From Nitrospira sp. MA-1 (lineage in GTDB: Bacteria > Nitrospirota > Nitrospiria > Nitrospirales > UBA8639), in assembly GCA_032139905.1 (NCBI GenBank), contig JAQJDB010000005.1, positions 541,001 to 605,000 on the forward strand: a stretch of 64,000 nt of DNA, in the 5' to 3' direction. Below are positions 17,895 to 25,921 of the stretch, in pieces. Positions within the stretch are counted from its first letter, which is position 1. Each line of letters starts with the position of its first letter. The position numbers and the translations under genes were made by a program. A model generated the notes under the pieces. That model made no database searches. It was not told the origin of the DNA and saw nothing but the letters and a program-made list of their open reading frames with translations.

Positions 17895-18359
17895 GGTAAA
17901 AATTTTAATTTCATGGTCAGACCTTGGATGGGCCAATTGTGATTGCAGGGCACGTCAATTCGCCTGTCATATTGATCCAATGGCCAAGGGTCTGTACCTG
18001 GGTTGAAGTGCCACGACTGTGCGAGATCCTTCGGTTCCCTCAGGATGACAATATCTATCTGAGGTGAATTCATTTGTTGCTCGCTCAGAATTTATCTGGC
18101 ATTGTCCGACATATCCATTTCAAGCTTTTTCTAAACAGAGAGCGAGTGGAATGTTCCGATGCGCCACCGCTGCTCTTAGCTCTTCTCTTTGGATAGTTGA
18201 GAGCCAGCCAGCAGAAGTGCAATATGAGGCACTGAGAGTGAATCTTGCCCTAAGAGTCCTGAGAAAACGAGCAAGAAGGGGTTTGAGAAAATCAGGATAT
18301 AGCCGGTCGTGGGGAATGTGACCTTCCGGATCTCGAGTCAAAAGGACAGATGGTCTGGC
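17895..18359 (+). other. Intergenic stretch with a small hairpin repeat-like motif
   Basis: No gene is supported in these 465 bases. At 18026-18046 the segment ATCCT-TCGGTTCCCTC-AGGAT forms a small hairpin resembling the short palindromic intergenic motifs dispersed in many genomes. Two open frames of 73-85 codons on opposite strands (around 18064-18341) lack ribosome sites and look non-coding. Confidence 0.35.
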
Positions 18360-18614
18360 TTACGCGGTGCCTCCTGATTCTTCTTCGGCCTTGTTTAAGA
18401 CTTGTGAAAAACGGCCTCCTACGAGTGTGGTGACCTTTCCCATCACTTCGGTCAGCTCCTTCCATTCTTCGGGTTTCAACTCCTCTTTAAGATTTGGATG
18501 GAGTCCCCATTTGGCACTGACCTGCTTGCCATCCCTTTGAATCACGACGTATAGGATTTCTGTTTCCTGGGAATCGGTTGCTGCTGGTGTCGTTCCGGAA
18601 CTGCTTTGTGCCAT
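18360..18614 (-). CDS. Small hypothetical protein (84 aa)
   Basis: I do not recognise this protein. The start at 18614 is chosen because GGGAGAG lies just upstream on the minus strand and it opens with MAQSSSGTTPAATDSQETE, a typical low-complexity N-terminus. The rest is a short strand-rich core, ILYVVIQRDGKQVSAKWGLH, then a charged helix (LKEELKPEEWKELTEVMGKV). It is soluble, with no signal or membrane segment. It stands alone on the minus strand between an SDR gene and a DUF502 gene, both on the plus strand. Coding seems likely from amino-acid composition and ribosome site. Confidence 0.6.
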   Translation of the reverse strand: MAQSSSGTTPAATDSQETEILYVVIQRDGKQVSAKWGLHPNLKEELKPEEWKELTEVMGKVTTLVGGRFSQVLNKAEEESGGTA

Positions 18615-18862
18615 GCCTGCTCTCCCTGTTAAGAATGTGTTGAGGCGATTGTACTGCATTGCCCTGTCCCCTGTAACCACCCACCATTCCCCATGTTGAC
18701 CTCCGTCCGACGTTTGTGTGACTTTTGGCGGTGGGGTACTTTCCTTAACTGGGAGACGGTCTGTCCATGTATCATTTTTCCCAGGAATGGGGAGTTTTCA
18801 TAATGTCTCAATCTTGTGAGCTGGGCATGCGGGTAATCACTTTCTTATGGGGGTAGACTGAT

Positions 18863-19453
18863 ATGGAATTACAACGACCCAAATTTTGGGACAATATCAA
18901 TGTGAACGATCTGGCCAGGAATTTTTTTGAAGGTCTCTTAATCCTGGTCCCGGTTGTGACGACATTGTATGTGGCGTGGTTGGTGCTTCAAACCATTGAT
19001 GGCTGGCTGAATATTCCCATCCCGGGTGTGGGATTTCTGGTCACGGTCGGTTTAATCACCTTGACCGGCCGGTATGCGTCCACCGTGTTTGTGCAAAAAA
19101 TGTTGGATGTGTTGGAACGGGTGTTGGTCAAAGCGCCCTTCGTCAAAATTCTCTACACTTCACTCAAGGACCTGATAGCGGCGTTTATGGGGGAAAAGCG
19201 TCGCTTCGATCAGCCTGTGGTCGTGACTCTTTCGCCGGGTGGGTATGCGGAGGTGGTGGGTTTTGTGACTCGAACGGATTTGGAATTTCTCGGCCTGCTT
19301 GACCATGTGGCCGTTTATTTTCCGCAATCTTATAATTTTGCCGGACATGTTCTGGTCTTTCCAAAAATGCAGGTTCGTCCACTTGAGGCGGAAAGCGCGG
19401 ATGTCATGGCATTTATATTGTCCGGAGGGGTCTCCGGTGGAGAGAATAGGTAG
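18863..19453 (+). CDS. DUF502 family membrane protein
   Basis: A 196-residue inner-membrane protein of the DUF502 family (function unknown; homologues are widespread in bacteria and plants). Two membrane segments are evident: FEGLLILVPVVTTLYVAWLV and the region PGVGFLVTVGLITLTGR. The family-specific run follows: VKAPFVKILYTSLKDLIAAFMGEKRRFDQPVVV, then VGFVTRTDLEF and VAVYFPQSYNFAGHVLVFP. The C-terminal part should be cytoplasmic. The start ATG at 18863 fits the family length. No operon partner is evident; the next plus-strand gene is far away. Confidence 0.9.
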   Translation: MELQRPKFWDNINVNDLARNFFEGLLILVPVVTTLYVAWLVLQTIDGWLNIPIPGVGFLVTVGLITLTGRYASTVFVQKMLDVLERVLVKAPFVKILYTSLKDLIAAFMGEKRRFDQPVVVTLSPGGYAEVVGFVTRTDLEFLGLLDHVAVYFPQSYNFAGHVLVFPKMQVRPLEAESADVMAFILSGGVSGGENR

Positions 19454-19682
19454 GGGTAGGTGCACAGGAAATCTCCTCATAAGAATGTGAGTGAGTTCGA
19501 TGGTAAGTTCATTGACGGGAATTAGGATAACCAGACAATTTTTCTGAAGGAATATTTTGTTCAATTCAAACATTACCTCACCCCTACCCCTTGTTACTCA
19601 AGAATTTCGACATCACTCTCTGACCTAGTTAGGCCTCTGAAATATTCATGATACTCTATTCCCAGAACGCAAAGTGCCAAAT

Positions 19683-19820
19683 CTAAGAAGCAGGGCTCTC
19701 ACGAATTTTGGAAGCATAGTCCTCTTGCCGTCTCATTCTCTGTAGGACTTCAATCAGCTGGTCTAGGCAATCTATCCACCCTACCAAAGATTTCAGCAGG
19801 GTTCTTCGAAGAATTTCCAC
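19683..19820 (-). CDS. Possible very small protein overlapping the preceding gene (45 aa)
   Basis: A GTG-initiated frame of 45 codons overlaps the end of the 73-residue gene at 19793 in another frame. The translation (EILRRTLLKSLVGWIDCLDQ, then LIEVLQRMRRQEDYASK) forms an apparently amphipathic helix and looks protein-like. There is no clear ribosome site; expression would rely on coupling to the upstream gene. It could instead reflect a frameshifted extension of that gene. Low confidence. The remaining 19454-19682 stretch shows nothing else. Confidence 0.3.
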   Translation of the reverse strand: MEILRRTLLKSLVGWIDCLDQLIEVLQRMRRQEDYASKIRESPAS

Positions 19821-20014
19821 GCAAAGATGGTTCTGGTTTTGGGTGTGACCTTCAATTCAACCCATGTGCCGTCCGAATCACGAGCTTCACCTACATACCA
19901 TTGGTCATCATATAGAATACTAAAAACCTGATAACGCTGTTCCTGAAGCCAGGTAAAGATTTGTCCGGGGGTATCCCAGGCATGGGTTTCGCCAGGCATA
20001 TATAGGTGGTTCAT
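19793..20014 (-). CDS. Small hypothetical protein (73 aa)
   Basis: I do not recognise this family. The product is a 73-residue soluble protein rich in aromatic residues: MNHLYMPGETHAWDTPGQIF, TWLQEQRYQVFSILYDDQWY, and a C-terminal strand TKTRTIFAWKFFEEPC. The predicted mixed helix-strand pattern suggests a compact small domain. AAGGAGG lies a few bases upstream of the ATG on the minus strand, a strong ribosome site that supports expression. It may be followed by an overlapping 45-codon frame. Confidence 0.65.
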   Translation of the reverse strand: MNHLYMPGETHAWDTPGQIFTWLQEQRYQVFSILYDDQWYVGEARDSDGTWVELKVTPKTRTIFAWKFFEEPC

Positions 20015-20204
20015 ATGTCCTCCTTGGTTGGCTGAATCTACGAGGATCTTCTGATGGTTAAAAGTGCCATACGGTTCTGATCTTCATGCGTATCATCTAA
20101 ATCGTTATAAAAGATCTGCTCGGTTAATCTGCTAAGGTTACATGCTATGTCGGGACCTGATTACGAAAATGCATTCAGGATCAACATTCCGGCAATTCTG
20201 TTGC

Positions 20205-20236
20205 TCACACCCTCCACCAATTGATGGAGGGTGTGA
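20205..20236 (-). terminator. Strong hairpin after the OB-fold gene
   Basis: A perfect 12-base-pair inverted repeat (arms 20205-20216 and 20225-20236, core CACACCCTCCA / TGGAGGGTGTG) with an eight-base loop lies 23 bases beyond the stop of the 20259 gene. No T run follows on either strand, so it is either an atypical terminator, an mRNA-stabilising hairpin or a protein-binding site. Confidence 0.4.
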
Positions 20237-20258
20237 AGTCTTGATAGACCGTTCCTCC

Positions 20259-20714
20259 TTAATGCAGTTGATGCAGGGTTACGCTCTGGTCTGAAGTCGG
20301 CATGCCGTCAATTGGGTTGGTCGGAACGGAATGGTCCGATTGCAACCGACTCAGGTCTGGACTTGAGACGATCTCCATCTCGATTTGTTTCACTTCAATT
20401 TCCGTGGTCCCCCATTCTCGATCGATTTCTCCCGATACTCGCAGGATGGTTTCCGGGTTGGCGGTGACGTTTCCCCAATCTTCGTGATCGATTTCGACGA
20501 TCATTGTCCCAGTAGGATCCCGAAAAAGGTAGCGTTCTTCTCCCACTTGGCGAAGAATGGTGCCGCTAAGCACCACCCAGGAATCATCAACCGCCTCTTG
20601 AGCGGCAGATATGCTCGTAATGCCAGGCGTTCCTGGTCCCTGGAATTTCGCCCAGAGAGTGAGAGTACTGAATAAAAGAAATCCGACGGTCATGAAGATA
20701 ATGTGTTTGCTCAT
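20259..20714 (-). CDS. NirD/YgiW/YdeI-family OB-fold periplasmic protein
   Basis: A 151-residue exported protein. The start at 20714 has AAGGAG upstream and gives a signal peptide (KHIIFMTVGFLLFSTLTLWA). The mature region contains the BOF (bacterial OB-fold) pattern of YgiW/YdeI: DDSWVVLSGTILRQVGEERY, LFRDPTGTMIVEIDHEDW, then ILRVSGEIDREWGTTEIEVKQIE. In enteric bacteria these small periplasmic proteins are induced by stress or cationic compounds. An additional tail of about 35 residues lacks a known motif. Alone on the minus strand, flanked downstream by a strong hairpin. Confidence 0.8.
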   Translation of the reverse strand: MSKHIIFMTVGFLLFSTLTLWAKFQGPGTPGITSISAAQEAVDDSWVVLSGTILRQVGEERYLFRDPTGTMIVEIDHEDWGNVTANPETILRVSGEIDREWGTTEIEVKQIEMEIVSSPDLSRLQSDHSVPTNPIDGMPTSDQSVTLHQLH

Positions 20715-21024
20715 AATGTTTCTCCTTGGTTGAAAAAGGTTTGAGGTGTAAGGCACCTAAGGCTTGTTTCGGCTGATAGCCCAACCAATCATCCAACCCT
20801 CTACATGCCAAATGATGGGTCCGTTGACCTCTCCGACTATTCCCTGAACCTCCTTTCTGTGTGTCTCAAGCCTGTCATGATTCTTTTGGGATTGTACCTC
20901 CAGCATCCTGAAGCCACGCTGAAAATGCATTTCAGCCTGGCTTAAATGTTGGATCGTTAGGATGCGGTTCTAGATAGGAGCAGGGTTATGGATTTATGGA
21001 GCAGGGACGGAGAGAAAATTAGGA

Positions 21025-21810
21025 ATGAACAATTCATTAATTGCAGTCTGGTTTCTTCTTCTCATGACTATTTCGAATATAATCCACGCCTCTGAACGTG
21101 GAACATATAGCGACTCCCCTCGTCTCCCCGAGCCCATGGTGTTTGATTTGGTGTTACCCTTGGGAGCCCATAAAAATGAGTACGAGTTCAATGCCCTGTC
21201 TCAATATAATTTCAAAGACGATGCCATGAGATTCAATCCTGAATTCGAGTACGCCTTTGCAGATGGCTATGGGATTGAATTTGAGTTACCGATGCAAAAT
21301 GGTGTCGTGAAAGCCTATAAACTGGGATTGCAAGGTACCTTTGATTTTCTCCGAAATAGTCGGTTTATTCACGGCTGGCAATACATCGGGGAATACCATA
21401 GGCATCTTGCACAGTTTGAAGATGCGAGTGGAGAGTTTGAAGGTGATCCTGGAGAGTTTAAAGGTGGTGGAGGGTTTGAGAATGATCTGCTCTACGTATT
21501 TGGATATCAGTTCAATCGGCATTGGAGTATGTTGAATATGACGGGATTGCGCCTGACGGACATCGGGTCTCACGGGCATCTTGAGGGATTGGTGAATGGC
21601 AACCTTATTTATTCATTCTCGAAAAAATTTCATATGGGATTAGAGATGAATTGGGAATCTCGACCAAAGCGCCCTGATTTATTGTTAGTGATGCCCCAAC
21701 TGCATGTTCGTTTAGCCAAACATGCAAAAATACAATTCGGATTCGGGATGGAAAGAACAGAACATCAGAATTTTTCAGTTGCTGCTGCACGGGTTATTTT
21801 CGGATTTTGA
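21025..21810 (+). CDS. Putative outer-membrane beta-barrel or porin-like protein
   Basis: This 261-residue exported protein opens with a signal peptide (SLIAVWFLLLMTISNIIHA, cut before SERG). The mature part alternates polar and hydrophobic residues with frequent aromatic girdle-like residues and ends in RVIFGF, a C-terminal Phe as in outer-membrane barrels. An acidic Gly/Phe insertion, EDASGEFEGDPGEFKGGGGF (about 133-152), contains an imperfect repeat of GEFEGD/GEFKGG and may be an extracellular loop. Resembles the transporter/porin-like proteins with the phrase VFDLVLPLGA. No partner gene is evident. The family is not firmly recognised. Confidence 0.65.
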   Translation: MNNSLIAVWFLLLMTISNIIHASERGTYSDSPRLPEPMVFDLVLPLGAHKNEYEFNALSQYNFKDDAMRFNPEFEYAFADGYGIEFELPMQNGVVKAYKLGLQGTFDFLRNSRFIHGWQYIGEYHRHLAQFEDASGEFEGDPGEFKGGGGFENDLLYVFGYQFNRHWSMLNMTGLRLTDIGSHGHLEGLVNGNLIYSFSKKFHMGLEMNWESRPKRPDLLLVMPQLHVRLAKHAKIQFGFGMERTEHQNFSVAAARVIFGF

Positions 21811-22149
21811 TCCATTGTTTATGCACCCATAGAATGCCCAAATCGATAAAACCTTCCTGAAACTCCTCAACGTATATTCCGGAGGGATGATGAGGAGGGG
21901 GGCTGGATGGGAAAAAATGAAAGTTATGTCAGAGGGAAACCTTCGTATCGGTGGGCTCGATTTGACCTATGGGTCGTCGCGGTCCTGGGCTTCTTCACGC
22001 CCTATTTGTCGTCCTCGATGGCCGTTTTTGCTGTCTCTTGCCTTCGAGAATATTCACCCTTTCGACTACCGTTCATGACGTGTTGATCCTCTGGGTGTGT
22101 TTTTTGTGAATGATGATAAATCCGGTAGGTCTTATGTCCTGATTTGGCG

Positions 22150-22194
22150 CTTAACGGAATTTTAAGCTTGGCGTAAGGTTGGTCATGATAAGAT
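22150..22194 (+). promoter_or_regulatory. PmrA/QseB-like box and -10 ahead of the PepSY two-component operon
   Basis: CTTAAC-GGAAT-TTTAAG (22150-22166) is close to the YTTAAK-N5-YTTAAK tandem half-site used by PmrA/QseB-type OmpR regulators. An extended -10, TGATAAGAT (core TAAGAT 22189-22194), lies 22 bases downstream with no good -35, as expected of an activator-dependent promoter. It is 55 bases before the PepSY start. The rest of 21811-22248 shows no gene. Confidence 0.45.
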
Positions 22195-22248
22195 TTTGCT
22201 CCAGAGAGGTTTTCCCATATGGCCGCAAAGGGAAAGGAGGAAGAGAAA

Positions 22249-22596
22249 ATGAACCTTGATCGACAGAAAATATCCAAAAACGATAGGATTGCATTACCGT
22301 GGATCGTCGGGGTTATGATCGGCCTGTTCGGATTTCTCCCACCAGCTTATCCGGATGACGACATTCCCGGGTATCAACAATTAAAGGCGGAAGTGGTTCC
22401 TGTCGAACAATTGTTCCAAAAGGTGCAAAAAGAGTTTGAGGGAATCATTCTTGAGTTGGAATTAGAAGAGGAGAATTTGCGCTGGATTTATGAGGTCAAG
22501 CTTCTGACCCCGCAGGGCAATGTTTTGAAAATCGACTACGACGCCAAAACAATGGCGGTTCTCATGGTCAAAGGGCAGCGAGATCCCTCACCATGA
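22249..22596 (+). CDS. PepSY-domain protein
   Basis: A 115-residue exported or anchored protein. The start at 22249 follows AAAGGAGG. A basic N-terminus is followed by a hydrophobic segment (LPWIVGVMIGLFGFLPPAY), so it is secreted or membrane-tethered. The remainder is a PepSY domain: VVPVEQLFQKVQKEFEGIIL, ELELEEENLRWIYEVKLLT and the closing strand NVLKIDYDAKTMAVLMVKG. PepSY proteins commonly sit beside OmpR/QseB two-component genes and are thought to modulate signal or protease activity at the membrane. Only 28 bases separate it from the response-regulator gene, so the three genes form one operon. Confidence 0.85.
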   Translation: MNLDRQKISKNDRIALPWIVGVMIGLFGFLPPAYPDDDIPGYQQLKAEVVPVEQLFQKVQKEFEGIILELELEEENLRWIYEVKLLTPQGNVLKIDYDAKTMAVLMVKGQRDPSP

Positions 22597-22624
22597 TAAG
22601 CACCCTCTGTCCCCCGTTTATCTC

Positions 22625-23296
22625 ATGAGAGTACTCGTTGTTGAAGATAACTCCCAAGTGGCCAGGCAAATAGTCGATGCGCTGCAGCGGGCAGCGTATG
22701 TCGTGGATGTAGCTCCTGATGGTGAGCAAGGAGAGTTTTACGGTCAGACGGAATCCTATGACGCGGTGATTCTTGATCTGGGTCTTCCAAAATGTGAAGG
22801 TTTGACCGTGTTACAACGTTGGCGCCAAGCGGGACGCACGATGCCCATTCTTATTTTAACCGCGAGGGATACTTGGCGGGAAAAAGTGTTGGGTTTGCGT
22901 GCGGGCGCGGATGATTATCTTACCAAACCCTTTGAAATTGAAGAAGTCGTGGCCCGGATTGAGGCTCTCATTCGGCGGGCTGCGGGCCACGCCAACGCAG
23001 TCCTGACTTGGGGGTCAGTTTCCCTCGATACGAGTAGCCAGCGGGTGACCATTCACGGTCACCCCGTGGAGTTGACTGCCCTGGAATTTCGTACCTTATC
23101 GTATTTTCTCCATCATCCTCATGCCATCATTTCTAAAACCGAACTCACGGAACATATCTACAATCAGGACTTTGATTTGGATTCTAATGTGATTGAAGTT
23201 CTAATCAATCGATTGAGAAGGAAGTTAGGATCCTCATTTATCAGCACCCATCGGGGTAAGGGATACCAACTCACCGAGTTTGTTCATGAAACGTAA
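22625..23296 (+). CDS. OmpR/PhoB-family response regulator (QseB/PmrA/PhoP-like)
   Basis: A 223-residue two-component regulator. Receiver domain (1-115): MRVLVVEDNSQVARQIVDAL, phospho-acceptor Asp in VILDLGLPK, Thr in LILTARD, Lys in YLTKPF. DNA-binding winged helix (about 125-220): VELTALEFRTLSYFLHHP, recognition helix SNVIEVLINRLRRKLG, wing ISTHRGKGYQL. The short ALIRRAAGH linker and the gene order PepSY-regulator-kinase resemble QseBC/PmrAB systems. Its stop overlaps the kinase start by 11 bases. It may bind the PmrA-like box at 22150. Confidence 0.93.
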   Translation: MRVLVVEDNSQVARQIVDALQRAAYVVDVAPDGEQGEFYGQTESYDAVILDLGLPKCEGLTVLQRWRQAGRTMPILILTARDTWREKVLGLRAGADDYLTKPFEIEEVVARIEALIRRAAGHANAVLTWGSVSLDTSSQRVTIHGHPVELTALEFRTLSYFLHHPHAIISKTELTEHIYNQDFDLDSNVIEVLINRLRRKLGSSFISTHRGKGYQLTEFVHET

Positions 23297-24635
23297 TACG
23301 CTTGCCCTGCGCCTGCTGACTCTATCGAGCGTGTGGGTGGTGCTGACTCTTGTGGTGGTCGGTGTGCTGCTCATCCTTCTCTTTCGCTCCCATGTTGAAC
23401 GTCGTTTTGATGATTTTTTGTTTGATCAGCTTAAGGGCAATATTGCGGCCAGTGATATTTCTACCAAGTCCGGAGTGTTAGAGATGACCTGGACTCCTTC
23501 CAATCTTCGCTTTCACCGGCCCCTATCCGGTTGGTACTGGCAGATCCTCGAAAATGGGAAATTGGTTGCCCGCTCCCGCTCCCTCTGGCAGCATACCCTT
23601 GAGGTCGTCGATCCGGGCATTGGGACCGGTTTGCAACATCAGGCTCTCACGGGGCCTGCCGGAATGCCGCTACGTGGTCTCGTTGAAAATGTCACCCTGC
23701 CTGATTCAAATGCCTCCTTTACGTTTGTGGTGGCAGGCCCCGTTTCCAATATTGATCAGGATGTCCACGAATTTTCTAAAATGTTGTTAGTCACGTTGAT
23801 CGCATTGGGGGTAGGATTAGTGGGTGCCGTGTTTTTTCAGATTCGAATCGGGTTACGCCCGCTTTCCCGGTTACAACAGGCCTTGGCGGAAACCCGATTG
23901 GGAAAAACAGCCAGGCTTCCGGAAAGCTTTCCAGGGGAAGTGCAACCGGTTGTCTCCGAATTAAATGCGCTTCTGGATCATAATGCGGCTCTCCTCGACC
24001 GAGCTCGAACTCAAACGGCAAATTTAGCGCATGCGCTGAAGAATCCTTTAACGGTCCTGACGAATGAGGCTCGTACCATGGAGGGAGAGCAGGGGAGTCT
24101 GCTGGGAGAACAACTGAAGAACATGACCCACTCGGTGCATCGGTATCTTTCAAGGGCTAGAGCGGCGGGGGCGAACGGATTTGTGGGTATCCGAACGCCT
24201 GTCGGGACCATAGCCGAGGATTTGCGTTTTTCGATGGATCATCTTTACAAGGGCAAAGCCCTCAACATTCATGTCATAGGGCTGGAGGAGATTTACTTTC
24301 ATGGCGATGTCCAGGATTTAGAAGAAATGTTGGGCAATCTTATAGACAACGCCTGTAAATGGGCCAAAAAAGAAGTTCAGATTCGTGGAGAGTGGGCGGG
24401 GGACAAATGGCGGGTGATTGTGGAAGATGATGGTCCTGGTATCCCCGAAGGCCAGGAAGCTGTGGTCATTCAACGAGGACGCAGGCTCGATGAAGCCATA
24501 CCGGGTAGCGGTCTGGGGTTGGACATCGTTTTTGATATTGTCATGCTGTATGGCGGCTCATTGTACTTGGACCGATCGACGTTGGGAGGCGTGCGCGCGA
24601 ATCTAGAATGGCCCGCAGTGGATGAGCTGTTGTGA
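23286..24635 (+). CDS. Sensor histidine kinase (PhoQ/QseC/PmrB-like)
   Basis: A 449-residue inner-membrane kinase. Two membrane segments (about 10-35 and 160-180) enclose a periplasmic sensor of about 120 residues containing WYWQILENGKLVARSRSLWQ. A HAMP linker follows, then HisKA with the phospho-accepting His in NLAHALKNPLTVL, and HATPase with N box NLIDNACKWA, G1 VEDDGPGIP and G2 GSGLGLDIV. The start is the ATG at 23286, overlapping the regulator gene by 11 bases; a TTG two codons earlier is less likely. Expected to phosphorylate the response regulator at 22625. Signal unknown; PhoQ-like kinases sense cations or peptides. Confidence 0.93.
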   Translation: MKRNTLALRLLTLSSVWVVLTLVVVGVLLILLFRSHVERRFDDFLFDQLKGNIAASDISTKSGVLEMTWTPSNLRFHRPLSGWYWQILENGKLVARSRSLWQHTLEVVDPGIGTGLQHQALTGPAGMPLRGLVENVTLPDSNASFTFVVAGPVSNIDQDVHEFSKMLLVTLIALGVGLVGAVFFQIRIGLRPLSRLQQALAETRLGKTARLPESFPGEVQPVVSELNALLDHNAALLDRARTQTANLAHALKNPLTVLTNEARTMEGEQGSLLGEQLKNMTHSVHRYLSRARAAGANGFVGIRTPVGTIAEDLRFSMDHLYKGKALNIHVIGLEEIYFHGDVQDLEEMLGNLIDNACKWAKKEVQIRGEWAGDKWRVIVEDDGPGIPEGQEAVVIQRGRRLDEAIPGSGLGLDIVFDIVMLYGGSLYLDRSTLGGVRANLEWPAVDELL

Positions 24636-24820
24636 TCCACAAGCTCCATGCTCACCTGTCTGAGCAAATCAACGGGCTCACACTTTCGGTGAACTGACAA
24701 GTAGGGATTGGGCATATGTCATCATCCTCATGACCGTATTTATGTGAAGAGTAGAAGATGGATTTCAAGAAACGTGCGATGGGCATACATTATTTATAAC
24801 AGAGCGATTGGAGATGGGAA

Positions 24821-25327
24821 GTGAACATGATGACCAAAGAGATTCAAGTTGTAAAAATTGGACTGGGCCTCGTGCTGTTGGGACTGATGTTTGGTGTGGG
24901 AATGGGAATTCTCTTCGGTATCAATGAAGATCTGTATAAAGATTATATTAAACAGGGCATTGAAGCGAATCCGGCAGTACATGATGCCAAAAGTGCGGAT
25001 AAGATCTGGCGATATGCGCAACGTGCGCACTTCCATGCAACGGGTATTGCCGCCTTTTCCCTGGGACTGATCATACTCACCATGTTGTCTGGAATGAAAT
25101 CCAGATACAAAAAAAATTCCGCAATTTTTCTCGGCCTCAGCAGCTTGTATCCACTTTCCTGGCTGACCATGTTTCTCTTGGCCCCCTCGATCGGGCGTGG
25201 TCCGGCTCATGGCCATTTTCTGACGGAAATATTCGTGTACACGGGTGTGGGAGGTTTATTGATAGGCGTTGTTCTTCTTTGCGGAAATCTGTTTTTAGGA
25301 TACTTTCGCGAAGAGACTAAGTTGTAG
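24821..25327 (+). CDS. Four-helix membrane protein of unknown function, His-rich loops
   Basis: I do not recognise a named family. The product is about 168 residues with four apparent membrane segments: IGLGLVLLGLMFGVGMGILFG, ATGIAAFSLGLIILTMLSGM, IFLGLSSLYPLSWLTMFLL and YTGVGGLLIGVVLLCGNLF. Histidines cluster at segment ends (RAHFHATG after helix 1 and GPAHGHFLTE before helix 4), which may bind heme or metal. The GTG at 24821 follows GGAG closely; ATGs at 24827 and 24830 are alternatives. It follows the kinase gene by 185 bases, with a possible separate promoter. Confidence 0.7.
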   Translation: MNMMTKEIQVVKIGLGLVLLGLMFGVGMGILFGINEDLYKDYIKQGIEANPAVHDAKSADKIWRYAQRAHFHATGIAAFSLGLIILTMLSGMKSRYKKNSAIFLGLSSLYPLSWLTMFLLAPSIGRGPAHGHFLTEIFVYTGVGGLLIGVVLLCGNLFLGYFREETKL

Positions 25328-25848
25328 GACATGGTGGGGGTAATCTTTAATTCAGAGCCAACCGAATGGGTGGGTTGCAAGTACAAAAAAACTAAACTAA
25401 TTTAGGAAGGGCCACCTATATCCCTCCCAGATCGTTATAGGGTGTCTGTAATCTCATTTCGGCTATCTTCCCATGAGCCCCCTTTTGTAGGACTCCCGAG
25501 AATTTGAGGGAGCCGGTCTTCTCACATCATCTTCCCTATCTTGTCACTCCAGGCATATATCTTCCACATCTGGAAAGGGATTGGCCGGAGATTTCGGCGT
25601 TCTGCCCGGGTGTTATCCTTCTCTTTTTCTCCTATTAAAATAGATGGATGAATGATTAAGGAATGAGAGGGGGGTGGATCAGATCTTGGGCTACCCTTCC
25701 TCTGCTCAGTGATAGGGCAAAATGGCTGTAAAGTGACCCTAAGGTAGCTCAAAATCAGAGTTCTACTCAGGAAATAGGATTCCCGGTAAATTTTTCCTAT
25801 CAGAAAAGGACCAATAGGACCGAAAAGGAATGGAATCAGAATGTCATG

Positions 25849-25885
25849 TTGTGGAATGAGTATTCATATTTTAGAATAGGTATTC
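25849..25885 (+). promoter_or_regulatory. Promoter with twin putative TetR operators
   Basis: TTGTGG (25849-25854) and TAGAAT (25872-25877) are 17 bases apart, a good sigma70 promoter. Two copies of GAAT-N4-ATTC lie at 25854-25865 and 25874-25885, exactly 20 bases apart, one in the spacer and one over the -10. This is the geometry of a dimer-binding repressor, most simply the TetR protein encoded just downstream. The rest of the 25328-25921 gap holds nothing recognisable. Confidence 0.65.
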
Positions 25886-25921
25886 AAAGCTGGCTAGAAC
25901 TTTTTCAGTAAAAGGTCATTT

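Noticed and set aside
18064-18341. Open frames on both strands in the SDR/DUF502 gap
   Set aside because: Overlapping frames without ribosome sites or family resemblance; more likely a non-coding repeat-like stretch.
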